A stretch of 64,000 bases of DNA from JACDAN01 sp035707105 (GCA_035707105.1 DASSUI010000056.1:1-64000), one strand, 5' to 3'; positions 31,699-40,031 are shown, counted from the stretch's first letter. The notes: generated from the sequence alone by a model not told the origin. Numbers and translations are program-made.

Positions 31699-32616
31699 CT
31701 AGATGGAGTCTTCGACCTTCTTGAGCCCGGCCGGCGTGTTCACGGACACGGCCTTCACGGTCTTGTCGATCCTCTTCAGTAAACCGGAGAGGACGTTTCC
31801 GGGCCCGACCTCGACGAACGTCTTCACGCCCTCCTTCACGAGACCCTGCGCGGCCTGGGTGAACTTCACGGGCGCGGTCACCTGGCTGACGAGCAGGCCC
31901 GCCATCCGCTGCGCCGGCTCGATCCTCGCGGTGACGGTGGACATGAACGGCGCCACCGGGTCGCTGAAGCGCACCCGCTCGACGGCCGGCTTCAGCATCT
32001 CGGCCGCCTTCTCGACGAGCGGGCTGTGGAAGGCGCCGGAGACCTTCAGCTTCACCGCCCGGCGGGCACCGAGCGACGTGGCCTTGTGGATGAGCTTCTC
32101 GACGGCATTCTCCTCGCCGGAGACGACGATCTGCCCGGGACAGTTGTAGTTCGCCGGCCAGACGCCCTCGATCTCGGAGCACAGCTGCTCGACGACCTCG
32201 TCGTCCAACCCGAGGATGGCGGCCATCGTGCCGTCGCTCTCGCGCGCCGCCTCCGCCATCGCAAGACCGCGCTCGCGGACGAGCCCGATCGCCTCGGCGG
32301 TGTCGATCGAGTTGGCGGCGGCGATCGCCGCGAACTCGCCGACGGAGTGTCCGACGACGTAGTCCGGCGCGATCCCGCGCGCACGAAGCGCCGCGAGCAC
32401 CGCGAGACTCGTCGCGACGAGCGCCGGCTGCTGGACCTCGGTCTTGACGAGCTCGTCGATCGGCGACTCGAAGCAGAGCTTCTGCAGGTCGAGGCCCGAG
32501 ACCTCGCTGCCGACCCGGTACACCTCCATCGCCTCCGGCACCGCGAGCGCGATCTCGCGGCCCATCCCCTCCTCCAGCGACCCCTGACCGGGGAAACAAA
32601 ACGCAACCTTCGTCAT
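31699..32616 (-). CDS. fabD: Malonyl-CoA:ACP transacylase
   Basis: FabD loads malonate on acyl carrier protein. The 305-residue protein shows the N-terminal CFPGQGSLEEGMG, the nucleophile elbow GHSVGEFAA (S91), a conserved Arg/His pair with VSGAFHSPLV, and FVEVGPGNVLSGLLKR at the end. The ATG at 32616 overlaps the fabH stop (ATGA). All catalytic residues are present. Confidence 0.95.
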   Translation of the reverse strand: MTKVAFCFPGQGSLEEGMGREIALAVPEAMEVYRVGSEVSGLDLQKLCFESPIDELVKTEVQQPALVATSLAVLAALRARGIAPDYVVGHSVGEFAAIAAANSIDTAEAIGLVRERGLAMAEAARESDGTMAAILGLDDEVVEQLCSEIEGVWPANYNCPGQIVVSGEENAVEKLIHKATSLGARRAVKLKVSGAFHSPLVEKAAEMLKPAVERVRFSDPVAPFMSTVTARIEPAQRMAGLLVSQVTAPVKFTQAAQGLVKEGVKTFVEVGPGNVLSGLLKRIDKTVKAVSVNTPAGLKKVEDSI

Positions 32617-33611
32617 CCCGTCCTCCCGTTCGCCGTCCACTCGATCAGGGCGGAGCCCCACGTCAGTCCAGCGCCCATTCCCGTCATCAGGACGAGGGCG
32701 CCGTCCCGGAGCCGGCCGTCCGCGTCAGCATCGGCAAGCGCCAGTGGGATCGACCCAGAGGACGTATTCCCGTATCTGTCCACGTTCACAACCACGCGAT
32801 GCTGCGGAATCCCGAGCTTCTTCGTGGCATAGTCGATGATCCTCGTGTTCGCCTGGTGCGGGACGTAGACGTCGACGTCGTCGATCGTGCGCCCGACCTC
32901 ATCGAGCAGCGCCTCGGCCGACGAGACCATCACGCGCGTCGCGAACTTGAACACCTCACGGCCGTTCATCTTGACCAGCTTGTCCGGGTTCTCGAACGTC
33001 CGCGACCCGCTGCCCGGCAGCCAGAGATGCTGCCCACCGCCGCCGTCGGCGCCGAGCTCGAAGCCGAGGAACCCGCCGTCCTCCACGCGCTCGATCACGA
33101 CCGCACCGGCGCCGTCGCCGAACAGCACGATCGTCGAGCGATCGGTCCAATCGAGGATCTTCGAGAGGACGTCACCGCCGACCACGAGCGCCTTGTTCGC
33201 GAGGCCGGCCGAGACCATCGAGTGAGCCTGCGCAAGCGCGTAGACGAACCCGGTGCAGCCGGCAAGGAGGTCGTACGCGGCCGCCTTGGGCGCCGGGAGG
33301 AGGTCGCCGAGCAGCGACCCCGTCGTCGGGAACATCATGTCCGGCGTGACCGTGGCGACGATGATCAGGTCGAGCTCCTCGGCCTTCACGCCGGCGCGAC
33401 CGAGCGCCTGTCGAGCGGCCGGCAGAGCGAGGTCGGTCATCGCCTGCTCGGGGGCCGCGATCCGGCGCTCCTTGATCCCCGTCCGCTCGGTGATCCATTC
33501 GTCCGAGGTGTCCACGAGCTCTGCGAGCTCGTCGTTTGTGAGCACGCGCTCGGGCGCGTAGGTCCCCAGCCCCGTGATGGACACCGGCGCGCCGTTGGTC
33601 TGGGCGATCAC
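32613..33611 (-). CDS. fabH: Beta-ketoacyl-ACP synthase III
   Basis: FabH starts the cycle by condensing an acyl-CoA with malonyl-ACP. The 332-residue enzyme has the Cys-His-Asn triad: C119 in LAGCTGFVYAL, H252 in VPHQANTRII and N282 in GNTSSGSIPLA. SDEWITERTGIKERR is the typical N-terminal signature. GTG 33611 overlaps the fabZ stop (GTGA). Whether it prefers acetyl-CoA or branched primers cannot be judged from sequence alone. Confidence 0.95.
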   Translation of the reverse strand: MIAQTNGAPVSITGLGTYAPERVLTNDELAELVDTSDEWITERTGIKERRIAAPEQAMTDLALPAARQALGRAGVKAEELDLIIVATVTPDMMFPTTGSLLGDLLPAPKAAAYDLLAGCTGFVYALAQAHSMVSAGLANKALVVGGDVLSKILDWTDRSTIVLFGDGAGAVVIERVEDGGFLGFELGADGGGGQHLWLPGSGSRTFENPDKLVKMNGREVFKFATRVMVSSAEALLDEVGRTIDDVDVYVPHQANTRIIDYATKKLGIPQHRVVVNVDRYGNTSSGSIPLALADADADGRLRDGALVLMTGMGAGLTWGSALIEWTANGRTG

Positions 33612-34039
33612 TGCTCCACCGCGAACGTGAGCGTGCCGCGGGCCGCGAGCGCGCCGTCCACCGTCGCGGTCGCCTTGCCGCGGCCGATCGGGCCGCGCAC
33701 GCGCTCGAGCTCGCAGGTCAGCTCGAGCTCGTCGCCTGGCTCGACGACCCGCTTGAATCGCACGCCGTCGATCCCCGCGAAGAGGGCGAGCTTGCCGCGG
33801 TTCTCCTCCTCCGACAGCACGGCGACGGCGCCGGCCTGCGCCATGGCCTCGACGATCAGGACGCCGGGCATGATCGGCCGCCCCGGGAAGTGCCCTCTGA
33901 GGTACCACTCGTCCGGCCTGACCTGCTTTCGGGCGACCACCTTCTCGCCCGGTTGCAGGTCGACGACCTCATCGAGGAGCAGGAAGGGGTCACGGTGAGG
34001 CAGGATCGCCTCGATTTGCTGCCTGTTCAGGGAGGCCAC
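33608..34039 (-). CDS. fabZ: 3-hydroxyacyl-ACP dehydratase
   Basis: FabZ dehydrates 3-hydroxyacyl-ACP. The 143-residue hotdog-fold protein has LPHRDPFLLLDEV, the active-site His50 in LRGHFPGRPIMPGV and Glu64 in LIVEAMAQAG. I chose GTG 34039 because it gives the usual length; an ATG at 34096 in frame would add 19 residues (MLRKQGIPTNPRITRLIPH) that are not family-like. TAGACT lies 10 bases before this GTG. It heads the fab operon and abuts, base to base, an in-frame GTG of the divergent ligase gene. Confidence 0.92.
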   Translation of the reverse strand: MASLNRQQIEAILPHRDPFLLLDEVVDLQPGEKVVARKQVRPDEWYLRGHFPGRPIMPGVLIVEAMAQAGAVAVLSEEENRGKLALFAGIDGVRFKRVVEPGDELELTCELERVRGPIGRGKATATVDGALAARGTLTFAVEQ

Positions 34040-34049
34040 GTGCGGGATG

Positions 34050-34055
34050 AGTCTA
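34050..34055 (-). promoter_or_regulatory. -10 hexamer TAGACT before fabZ
   Basis: Minus-strand TAGACT (4 of 6 consensus) ends 10 bases before the fabZ GTG at 34039, giving a leader of only a few bases for the fab operon. No purine-rich RBS lies between. Confidence 0.35.
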
Positions 34056-34096
34056 GTGATGCGAGGGTTCGTGGGGATTCCCTGTTTCCGGAGCAC

Positions 34097-34645
34097 GTGG
34101 AGCCGCTCTTGGAGGGACGTTTCGGACGTCCATACCGCTATCTGGAGCGGTGCGAGTCGACACAGCGGGAGCTTCCCGCGGATGCGCCGGAGGGCGCCGT
34201 CGTGGCGACGGAGGAGCAGACGGCGGGACGCGGTCGCCTCGGAAGGACGTGGCTCGCCGCGCCGGGGACGAGCCTCCTCTTCTCCGTCAACCTCCGGCCC
34301 CCCATCGCGACCGCACGGCTGCCTGAGCTCTCGATCGTCGCAGGACTTGCGACCTCCGAGGCGATCCGCGAGGTCACCGGGCTCCTGCCTGAGATCAAGC
34401 TTCCGAATGACCTCCTCGTCGACGGCCGCAAGCTCGCCGGGATCCTGGCCGAGGCCCGCGAGGAACGTGTCGTCATCGGGATTGGCGTCAACGCCAATGT
34501 CGCCCCGGCCGACCTGCCCAGGAACGTCGGCAGGGAGCCGACGTCGCTTCTCGCCGAGCTCGAGGCGCCGGTCGACCGCGCCGTCCTCCTGGCCGCGATC
34601 CTCCGGGCGCTCGAGCGCCGCTACGACGCCTGGGTCGCGGGCTAG
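34097..34645 (+). CDS. Biotin--[acetyl-CoA-carboxylase] ligase, catalytic domain only
   Basis: This BirA-type ligase activates biotin with ATP and attaches it to the carrier protein of acetyl-CoA carboxylase, which fits the fab-acc genes next door. From GTG 34097 it is 182 residues; GTG 34040 in the same frame would give 201. Seen are RYLERCESTQRE (start of the LplA/BirA fold), the biotinyl-AMP loop AGRGRLGRTW, IKLPNDLLVDGRKLAGILAE and VIGIGVNANV. There is no N-terminal repressor helix-turn-helix, and the C-terminal SH3-like domain is missing or very short. The 3' end shares CTAG with the convergent amidase gene. Confidence 0.85.
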   Translation: MEPLLEGRFGRPYRYLERCESTQRELPADAPEGAVVATEEQTAGRGRLGRTWLAAPGTSLLFSVNLRPPIATARLPELSIVAGLATSEAIREVTGLLPEIKLPNDLLVDGRKLAGILAEAREERVVIGIGVNANVAPADLPRNVGREPTSLLAELEAPVDRAVLLAAILRALERRYDAWVAG

Positions 34646-36705
34646 CGAAGCCTCAGCCGCGGGCCTACGTTGCCGGCCTGGTCCTCCGCGAACGCCTCCA
34701 GCCGTTTGAACGGACGGCCGAGCACGACCGTAAAGACTCCCGCCTTCCGCCGGTAGACCGTGCTCGCGACGCCGTCGGCGACGAAGGTCACCCGCGCCGG
34801 CTCAGAGAGGGAGATGCGGATCGGCCGCCTGTTCACCCGCTTCAGCTTCGGCGTCACGCGGTCGACGCGCACCGGGACGGCCTGCGTCACGGGCCCGGTC
34901 GAGTCGGTGACCGTCAGCGCCGCCGAGTAGACGCCGTCGCGCACGCCTCCCGGCCACACCACCGCCTGTGGGCCGGCCGGCACTATCGCGTCCAGTACGG
35001 ACACGATTTCGGCGGTCCCGCGCCGGATCGTGAGCCGGGCGAGAGCGGGAACGGAAACGTTGAAAGACGCGGTGAGCGAATCTGACCGGCCGTCGGCGTT
35101 CGGCGAGATCGCCGCGGGGACGATCTCGAAGTTCGAGAGCGTCCGGCTGAGGACGACCTGGGTCGCCGCGGTGGTCTCGCGCCCGTTGGGGCCGCGGGCC
35201 GCGACCAGGATCCGGTAACGGCCGTCGGGGTGGCCCGCACCGTTCCACGTGAACGTGTTGCGGCCGGCAGGCCTCGAGCCGCTCTGAAGCAGTGCAATCG
35301 GCACGCCCTGCTCGCTCTGGAGCTCGATCCGCACCGGCGAGCGGGCGCCGAGCTCGAAGGAGATCGTGGTCGTGTCGGTCCTCCCGTCGCCGTTGGGGGT
35401 GAACCCCGCAGGCTCGGCGGCGACGTCCTCGAGCACGGCCGGGCGGCCGGCAAGGCCGAGCGTCCCGGTGGCCGGGCGCACGTTCGCTCCGGCGACGATC
35501 CGCCAGCGGTAACCCGCAGCGGTGGCGAAGCGTGCGTCCCACGTCCACTGCACGACCGTGCCGAAACCGGATCCCGCGGCGACCTGCTTGCCGGTGGAGT
35601 CGGTGATCGTCACCGTCCAGGGCAGCGCGGTCGAAAGGCGACCCGAGAAGCTGACGAACTGTCCCAGGGCGCCCTCGACCTCGGGCGTGTAGAGCTTCGG
35701 CAGTCCGAGACCGGCCGCGGACGACGCGATCGCCGGCAGGTCGCGGTAGAACCGCCCCGGACACGACGTGTAGCCGGTGTCGCGGTGCCCCGAGATCGAG
35801 CGGAGGAAGAGCGGCACGCCCTTGCGGTACTTCGGGTTCCCTCCCGAGACGACCGGCGCCGCCGCCTTCGGGTCCACGTGGGCGACGTCGAGCCGCCAGG
35901 CGAGCAGTCGGATCAGCGCCGACCGCGCCGCGGCGCTCGGCAGGCGGCGCTCGTAGTTGCCGATGAGCGAGATGCCAACCGAGCCGGTGTTGAAGCCCTC
36001 CGCATGCGCGCCGACGACGTTGCGCTCGATCCCGCCGTAGCGGCCCTCGAAGACCTGGCCGAAGCGGTCGACGAGGAAGTTGTAGCCGATGTCGTCCCAG
36101 CCGTTTCCACGCACGTGGTAGAGGTAGATCCCGCGCACGATCGCCGCGGACTGCGCGGGCGTCGCCGGCTCGGCCCCGGCGGTGTGGTGGACGATCGCGG
36201 TCGTGAGCGAACGGGCGATCGCGGGGTTGTCCCGCCGGATCCGCTCGTCGGCGCGCCACGCCTGCCGCGTGACGAACGCGGGGCTGCCCGCCATCTGGAG
36301 CGACCGGCCCGCCGGCTCCTCCGGGCTCCAGACGTAGAAGGCCCGGAGCCGGCTCACCCGACCACGGACCCGGGCGTCGAGCCGCGTTGACTCGCCCGTC
36401 CAGAGCGGCGCGCCGAGGCGCCAGCCACGTACCCGGCGGGATTCGACGCTCGCCGCGTCGGGGCGCTCCTGCGGCTCGGCGTCGACTTCCCGCCACGCGC
36501 TCCACCCGAACGAGCGCCGCGTGCGCACGAACACGCGGCCCGGGCCCTTCCAGTGGACGCCGACGAGGTTGAACCGCGCGGGGATGTGTGCCGCCGCAAG
36601 CGACCGCTGTCCCGCGACCGGGAGGTCCCGCGACACCAGCGTCGCCTCCGCCCGGGCCGTGGCCGGAAAGGCGAGTGCGATGAGGGCGGCAGCGAGAACC
36701 TTCAT
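34642..36705 (-). CDS. Secreted peptidoglycan-recognition/N-acetylmuramoyl-L-alanine amidase with C-terminal FlgD-like Ig repeats
   Basis: This is a 687-residue exported protein. A signal peptide is seen (MKVLAAALIALAFPATARA). Residues ~30-150 are beta-rich. Residues ~165-330 are a PGRP/amidase_2 domain with zinc ligands in AIVHHTAGAEP, SGHRDTGYTSCPG (His and Cys) and the YNFLVDRFGQVFEGRYGG core, so it should cleave the stem peptide from muramic acid. Two FlgD-like Ig repeats follow, each opening with a calcium-site-like motif: FTPNGDGRTD and ISPNADGRSD. A final beta domain ends the protein. It probably acts in wall remodelling. ATG 36705 exposes the signal peptide. Confidence 0.87.
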   Translation of the reverse strand: MKVLAAALIALAFPATARAEATLVSRDLPVAGQRSLAAAHIPARFNLVGVHWKGPGRVFVRTRRSFGWSAWREVDAEPQERPDAASVESRRVRGWRLGAPLWTGESTRLDARVRGRVSRLRAFYVWSPEEPAGRSLQMAGSPAFVTRQAWRADERIRRDNPAIARSLTTAIVHHTAGAEPATPAQSAAIVRGIYLYHVRGNGWDDIGYNFLVDRFGQVFEGRYGGIERNVVGAHAEGFNTGSVGISLIGNYERRLPSAAARSALIRLLAWRLDVAHVDPKAAAPVVSGGNPKYRKGVPLFLRSISGHRDTGYTSCPGRFYRDLPAIASSAAGLGLPKLYTPEVEGALGQFVSFSGRLSTALPWTVTITDSTGKQVAAGSGFGTVVQWTWDARFATAAGYRWRIVAGANVRPATGTLGLAGRPAVLEDVAAEPAGFTPNGDGRTDTTTISFELGARSPVRIELQSEQGVPIALLQSGSRPAGRNTFTWNGAGHPDGRYRILVAARGPNGRETTAATQVVLSRTLSNFEIVPAAISPNADGRSDSLTASFNVSVPALARLTIRRGTAEIVSVLDAIVPAGPQAVVWPGGVRDGVYSAALTVTDSTGPVTQAVPVRVDRVTPKLKRVNRRPIRISLSEPARVTFVADGVASTVYRRKAGVFTVVLGRPFKRLEAFAEDQAGNVGPRLRLR

Positions 36706-36756
36706 TGACGCCACTGCAGCGTCGCAGCGGGCCGCTGGGGTGACAAGGGCTCTTGA

Positions 36757-36762
36757 TAGCAT
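36757..36762 (+). promoter_or_regulatory. Extended -10 TGATAGCAT before nfeD
   Basis: TGATAGCAT (36754-36762) matches an extended -10 (TGnTAnnnT). GTG 36772 follows 9 bases later, so the leader is at most a few bases. Confidence 0.45.
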
Positions 36763-36771
36763 CTTTACACC

Positions 36772-38067
36772 GTGAAAAGCCGCTTTCTGCGGGGAATTCT
36801 CACCGCATTGGCGGTTGCGGCATTCGTTCCTGCGACTGCACCGGCGTCCGAGTCGCAGCCGCGTGTCCTCGCCGTGGAATTCGCCAACGACGTGAACCCG
36901 GTCACGGCGGACTACGTCGTCGATGAGATCGAACGCGCGAACGACGAGCGCTACGACGCGGTCGTCATCCTCCTCGACACGCCCGGGGGGCTCGCCGACG
37001 CGATGAAGGACATCTACGAGGCCGAGCTGGCCTCGAGGGTGCCCGTCATCGTCTACGTCTCGCCGGAAGGAGCCCGCGCAGCGTCCGCCGGCGTGTGGAT
37101 CAGCCAGGCCGCCGACCTCCTCGCGATGGCGCCCCAGACGAACATCGGCTCCTCGACGCCGGTGAGCGTCGGCGGCGCGGACATCCAGAAGGACCTCCGC
37201 AACAAGGTCGTGAACGACGCGGCGGCGTCGCTTCGCGGCCTGGCCCGTGAGCACGGCCGTAACGTCCGCTGGGTCGACGCCGCGGTACGCCGTGGAGCAA
37301 ACCTGAACGCCCGCGAGGCGCTCGAGATGAACGTGATCGACACGATTGCGCGCGACCTGCCGAAGCTCCTGAACCAGGTCGACGGGAGGAGAACGGTGCC
37401 GAAGGGCATCGTCCTGCAGACGGCGAACGCGAAGGTCGACCACGTCGAGATGTCGCTGTGGAAGCAGATCCTCGACACGCTGATCGACCCGAACCTGATC
37501 GTGATCCTGATGTCGATCGGCGTCCTCGGGATCACGATCGAGCTGTGGAGCCCCGGCCTCATCCTCCCGGGAACGGTGGGCGCCATCTCCCTCGTCATCG
37601 GCCTCTTCGGCCTGCAGATCCTCCCGGTGAGCTGGGCCGGGGTGCTGCTCATGCTCCTCGCCGCCGGCTTTTTCGTCGCCGAGATGTTCGTCGTCAGCCA
37701 CGGTGCGCTCACGCTCGCCGGCGCAGTCGCGTTCGTGATCGGCTCGCTCATGCTCTTCGACCCCGCAGGGGACGCGTACCAGGTCTCCATCACGGTCGCG
37801 CTCGGGGTCGCCGCGACGATGGCGCTCATGGTCGGACTGGTCGTGGCAAAGCTCGTGCAGGTTCGCCGCGCGGAGGTCGTGACCGGCCAGGAGGAGCTCG
37901 TCGGTGAGATCGGCATCGTCCGTCAGTCCCTCGACCCGGTCGGGCTCGTCTTCGTCCACGGTGAGCTCTGGCGCGCGAGGACCGACGGCGACCCGATCCC
38001 GCCCGGCCGCCACGTTCGCGTCGAAGGGTTGGACGACGCACTGACGCTGACCGTCGCCCCCGCGTAG
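36772..38067 (+). CDS. NfeD family protein: ClpP-type serine protease domain, membrane helices and OB domain
   Basis: This 431-residue long-form NfeD has an N-terminal signal/anchor (FLRGILTALAVAAFVPATAPA). Residues ~30-215 are the ClpP-class protease (VILLDTPGGLADAMKDI, catalytic Ser in GARAASAGVWISQAADL, Lys in ADIQKDLRNK). Residues ~240-370 hold four to five membrane helices, then an OB-fold (QEELVGEIGIVRQ..GRHVRVEG). Long NfeD proteins cleave the hydrophobic C-terminus of their stomatin partner, encoded 9 bases downstream here. The substrate region of that partner is present. GTG 36772 follows an extended -10. Confidence 0.9.
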   Translation: MKSRFLRGILTALAVAAFVPATAPASESQPRVLAVEFANDVNPVTADYVVDEIERANDERYDAVVILLDTPGGLADAMKDIYEAELASRVPVIVYVSPEGARAASAGVWISQAADLLAMAPQTNIGSSTPVSVGGADIQKDLRNKVVNDAAASLRGLAREHGRNVRWVDAAVRRGANLNAREALEMNVIDTIARDLPKLLNQVDGRRTVPKGIVLQTANAKVDHVEMSLWKQILDTLIDPNLIVILMSIGVLGITIELWSPGLILPGTVGAISLVIGLFGLQILPVSWAGVLLMLLAAGFFVAEMFVVSHGALTLAGAVAFVIGSLMLFDPAGDAYQVSITVALGVAATMALMVGLVVAKLVQVRRAEVVTGQEELVGEIGIVRQSLDPVGLVFVHGELWRARTDGDPIPPGRHVRVEGLDDALTLTVAPA

Positions 38068-38070
38068 GAT
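38065..38070 (+). promoter_or_regulatory. -10 hexamer TAGGAT before slipin gene
   Basis: TAGGAT overlaps the nfeD stop codon and is followed by 6 bases and GTG 38077. This may give the slipin gene its own leaderless message. Confidence 0.4.
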
Positions 38071-38076
38071 TCCGCC

Positions 38077-38841
38077 GTGGCCGCACTGATCGTCCTCGCG
38101 GTTGTCGCCGTCCTCCTCATCCTGCTGCTCTCGGCCTCGATCCGAGTCGCGCGAGAGTACGAGCGGGGCGTGATCTTCCGCCTCGGTCGGCTGAAGTCGC
38201 CGCCCAAGGGCCCTGGCCTCTTTCTGCTGATCCCGATCATCGACAAGATGGTTCGCGTCGACCTCCGCACTGTGACGTTGAACGTCCCCCCGCAGGAGGT
38301 GATCACGAAGGACAACGTCCCGGTCCGCGTGAACGCCGTCGCCTACTTCAGGATCATCGATCCCGAGAAGGCGATCGTGCAGGTGGAGAACTTCATGGTC
38401 GCCACGTCGCAGATCGCCCAGACGACGCTGCGAAGCGTGCTGGGCCAGCACATGCTCGACGAGCTCCTGTCCGAGCGGGACAAGATCAACGAGATCCTCC
38501 AGCGGATCATCGACGAGGCCACCTCGCCCTGGGGCGTGAAGGTCTCGATCGTCGAGGTGAAGGACGTCGAGATCCCGGGCGGCATGCAGCGCGCCATGGC
38601 CAGACAGGCCGAGGCCGAGCGCGAGCGCCGTGCGAAGGTGATCGCCGCCGAGGGCGAGTACCAGGCGTCCGAGCGCCTAAAGGACGCTGCGCAGGTGCTC
38701 GCGGAGAATCCGATGTCGCTCCAGCTGCGCTTCCTGCAGACGATGCTCGAGATCAGCTCCGAGCGGTCGTCCACGATCATCCTGCCGCTGCCGATCGAGC
38801 TCTTCAAGCCGCTCATGCAGGCCGGCGAGAACCGCAGCTGA
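38077..38841 (+). CDS. Slipin/stomatin (SPFH/band 7) membrane protein
   Basis: This 254-residue prohibitin-homology protein has one N-terminal helix (LIVLAVVAVLLILLLSASI). The SPFH domain follows (AREYERGVIFRLGRL, VDLRTVTLNVPPQEVITKDNV) and then an Ala/Glu-rich coiled coil (RQAEAERERRAKVIAAEGEYQ split by helix breaks). A hydrophobic segment near the end (TIILPLPIELFKP) is the likely cleavage target of NfeD. Slipin-NfeD pairs organise membrane microdomains. GTG 38077 is the natural start. The next gene starts on its stop codon. Confidence 0.92.
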   Translation: MAALIVLAVVAVLLILLLSASIRVAREYERGVIFRLGRLKSPPKGPGLFLLIPIIDKMVRVDLRTVTLNVPPQEVITKDNVPVRVNAVAYFRIIDPEKAIVQVENFMVATSQIAQTTLRSVLGQHMLDELLSERDKINEILQRIIDEATSPWGVKVSIVEVKDVEIPGGMQRAMARQAEAERERRAKVIAAEGEYQASERLKDAAQVLAENPMSLQLRFLQTMLEISSERSSTIILPLPIELFKPLMQAGENRS

Positions 38842-39617
38842 CCGACATCCGCGTAGACCCGCTGACCGGTCGCCGGGTCGTCGTCGCGCCCGGGCGCGGT
38901 GGGCGACCGGGAGCGTGGCTGCCGGTGCTCGAGCCGCCGACGGCCGAGGAGCTGGACCGGTGCCCGTTCGACGCCGGCCGTGAGGACCGCACGCCGCCGG
39001 AGACGCTCCTGTTAGGCGACCCCTGGCGCGTCCGGGTCGTGCCGAACCTCTACCCGGCGTTCGAGCGGCAGGAGGTCGTGATCCACTCACCGGAGCACGT
39101 CCGGTCGTTCGCCGATCTCGAGGACAGCCAGGTGGAGCTCGTCGCCGAGGCGTGGCGGCGGCGCATGCACGACGTCGGCGGCTCGGTGCTCGCGCTCGTG
39201 AACGAGGGCCGACTCGCGGGCGCGAGCCTCCCGCACAGCCACTCGCAGCTCGTCTGGACCGAGCTTCCAGCCGAGGACTTCACCCAGCTGCCGGCGCTCC
39301 TCGAGCCGCACGCCGTCCTGGAGCGGAACGGCGTAGTCGCCGCGGTCCATCCGGTCGGCGCCGGGCCGTACGAATGCCTGATCGGACCCGCGCGAGGCGA
39401 CGCGCTCGAGGACGCGCTGGCCCTGCTCCGGGACCTCGTCCGCCGGCTGCATGAGGCGGAGGGAGTCCGCCCGTGGAACGCGTGGCTCCACACCGGACCG
39501 CCGTGGCACCTCCACGTCGTCCCGCGGCTGACCGCGTTTGCCGGCGTCGAGCTCGGCGCGGGGGTCTACGTCAACGTCCTGCCGCCGGAGGAGGCGGCCG
39601 AGCGGCTCAGGGGCTAG
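38838..39617 (+). CDS. GalT-like nucleotidyltransferase (HIT superfamily), probable CTG start
   Basis: This ~259-residue protein resembles galactose-1-phosphate uridylyltransferase. The N-terminal TDIRVDPLTGRRVVVAPGR matches the family opening. The nucleophile region is ASLPHSHSQLVW (HxHxQ type) and the second His pair is WHLHVVPRLTAF. A lone CPF takes the place of the GalT zinc CxxC. The only ATG/GTG/TTG in frame is GTG 38925, which would remove the conserved first 29 residues. CTG 38838 overlaps the slipin TGA (CTGA) exactly like the many ATGA/GTGA overlaps here. The sugar or nucleotide substrate is unknown. It overlaps the convergent MerR gene by 11 bases. Confidence 0.8.
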   Translation: MTDIRVDPLTGRRVVVAPGRGGRPGAWLPVLEPPTAEELDRCPFDAGREDRTPPETLLLGDPWRVRVVPNLYPAFERQEVVIHSPEHVRSFADLEDSQVELVAEAWRRRMHDVGGSVLALVNEGRLAGASLPHSHSQLVWTELPAEDFTQLPALLEPHAVLERNGVVAAVHPVGAGPYECLIGPARGDALEDALALLRDLVRRLHEAEGVRPWNAWLHTGPPWHLHVVPRLTAFAGVELGAGVYVNVLPPEEAAERLRG

Positions 39618-39915
39618 CGACCAGCTCCGGCTGCTGACGCTCCCGGAAGCGGCGGGCAGCCTCGATCGCCGCCCCGAGGTTGAGACCCTTGTCCTTCGCC
39701 TGCTTGATCAACATGACCGTCTCGACCGCATCCATGTCGTAGATGCGCTGCTTTCGGCCCTTGGTCGGGATCTGCGCCTTGTTCGTCCAGTAGTCGAGCT
39801 GCATCTTGGAGATCCCGGCGATCTGGCAGACCTGGCCGAGATAGAGCTCGACCTTCTCGAGATGCTCGGCGAGATTGATCGGCTCCAGGAGGTCAGCTTG
39901 TGTGGTTGGAGGCAT
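39607..39915 (-). CDS. Small MerR-family DNA-binding protein
   Basis: This 102-residue protein has the winged helix-turn-helix YLGQVCQIAGISKMQLDYWTNKAQIPTKG split over residues ~25-60. Next come RIYDMDAVETVMLIKQAKDKGLNLGAAIEAA and a short basic tail. The MerR DNA-binding half is complete, but there is no effector domain beyond a short helix, like the HspR/SoxR-short group. ATG 39915 is preceded by GAGGG, and a TACATT (39959-39954, minus) can be its -10. It lies alone between gyrA and the GalT-like gene. The target is unknown. Confidence 0.8.
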   Translation of the reverse strand: MPPTTQADLLEPINLAEHLEKVELYLGQVCQIAGISKMQLDYWTNKAQIPTKGRKQRIYDMDAVETVMLIKQAKDKGLNLGAAIEAARRFRERQQPELVASP

Positions 39916-40031
39916 ACGGCACCCTCGTTCGATTCAGATTGCGACCCCTCCGGAATGTATCGCGCGCGGCTCCCCTTGCCTAGGGTAATGTGGGCAAACC
40001 GCCGCGAAAGTAACCCGTTTGGAGCAGAAAC

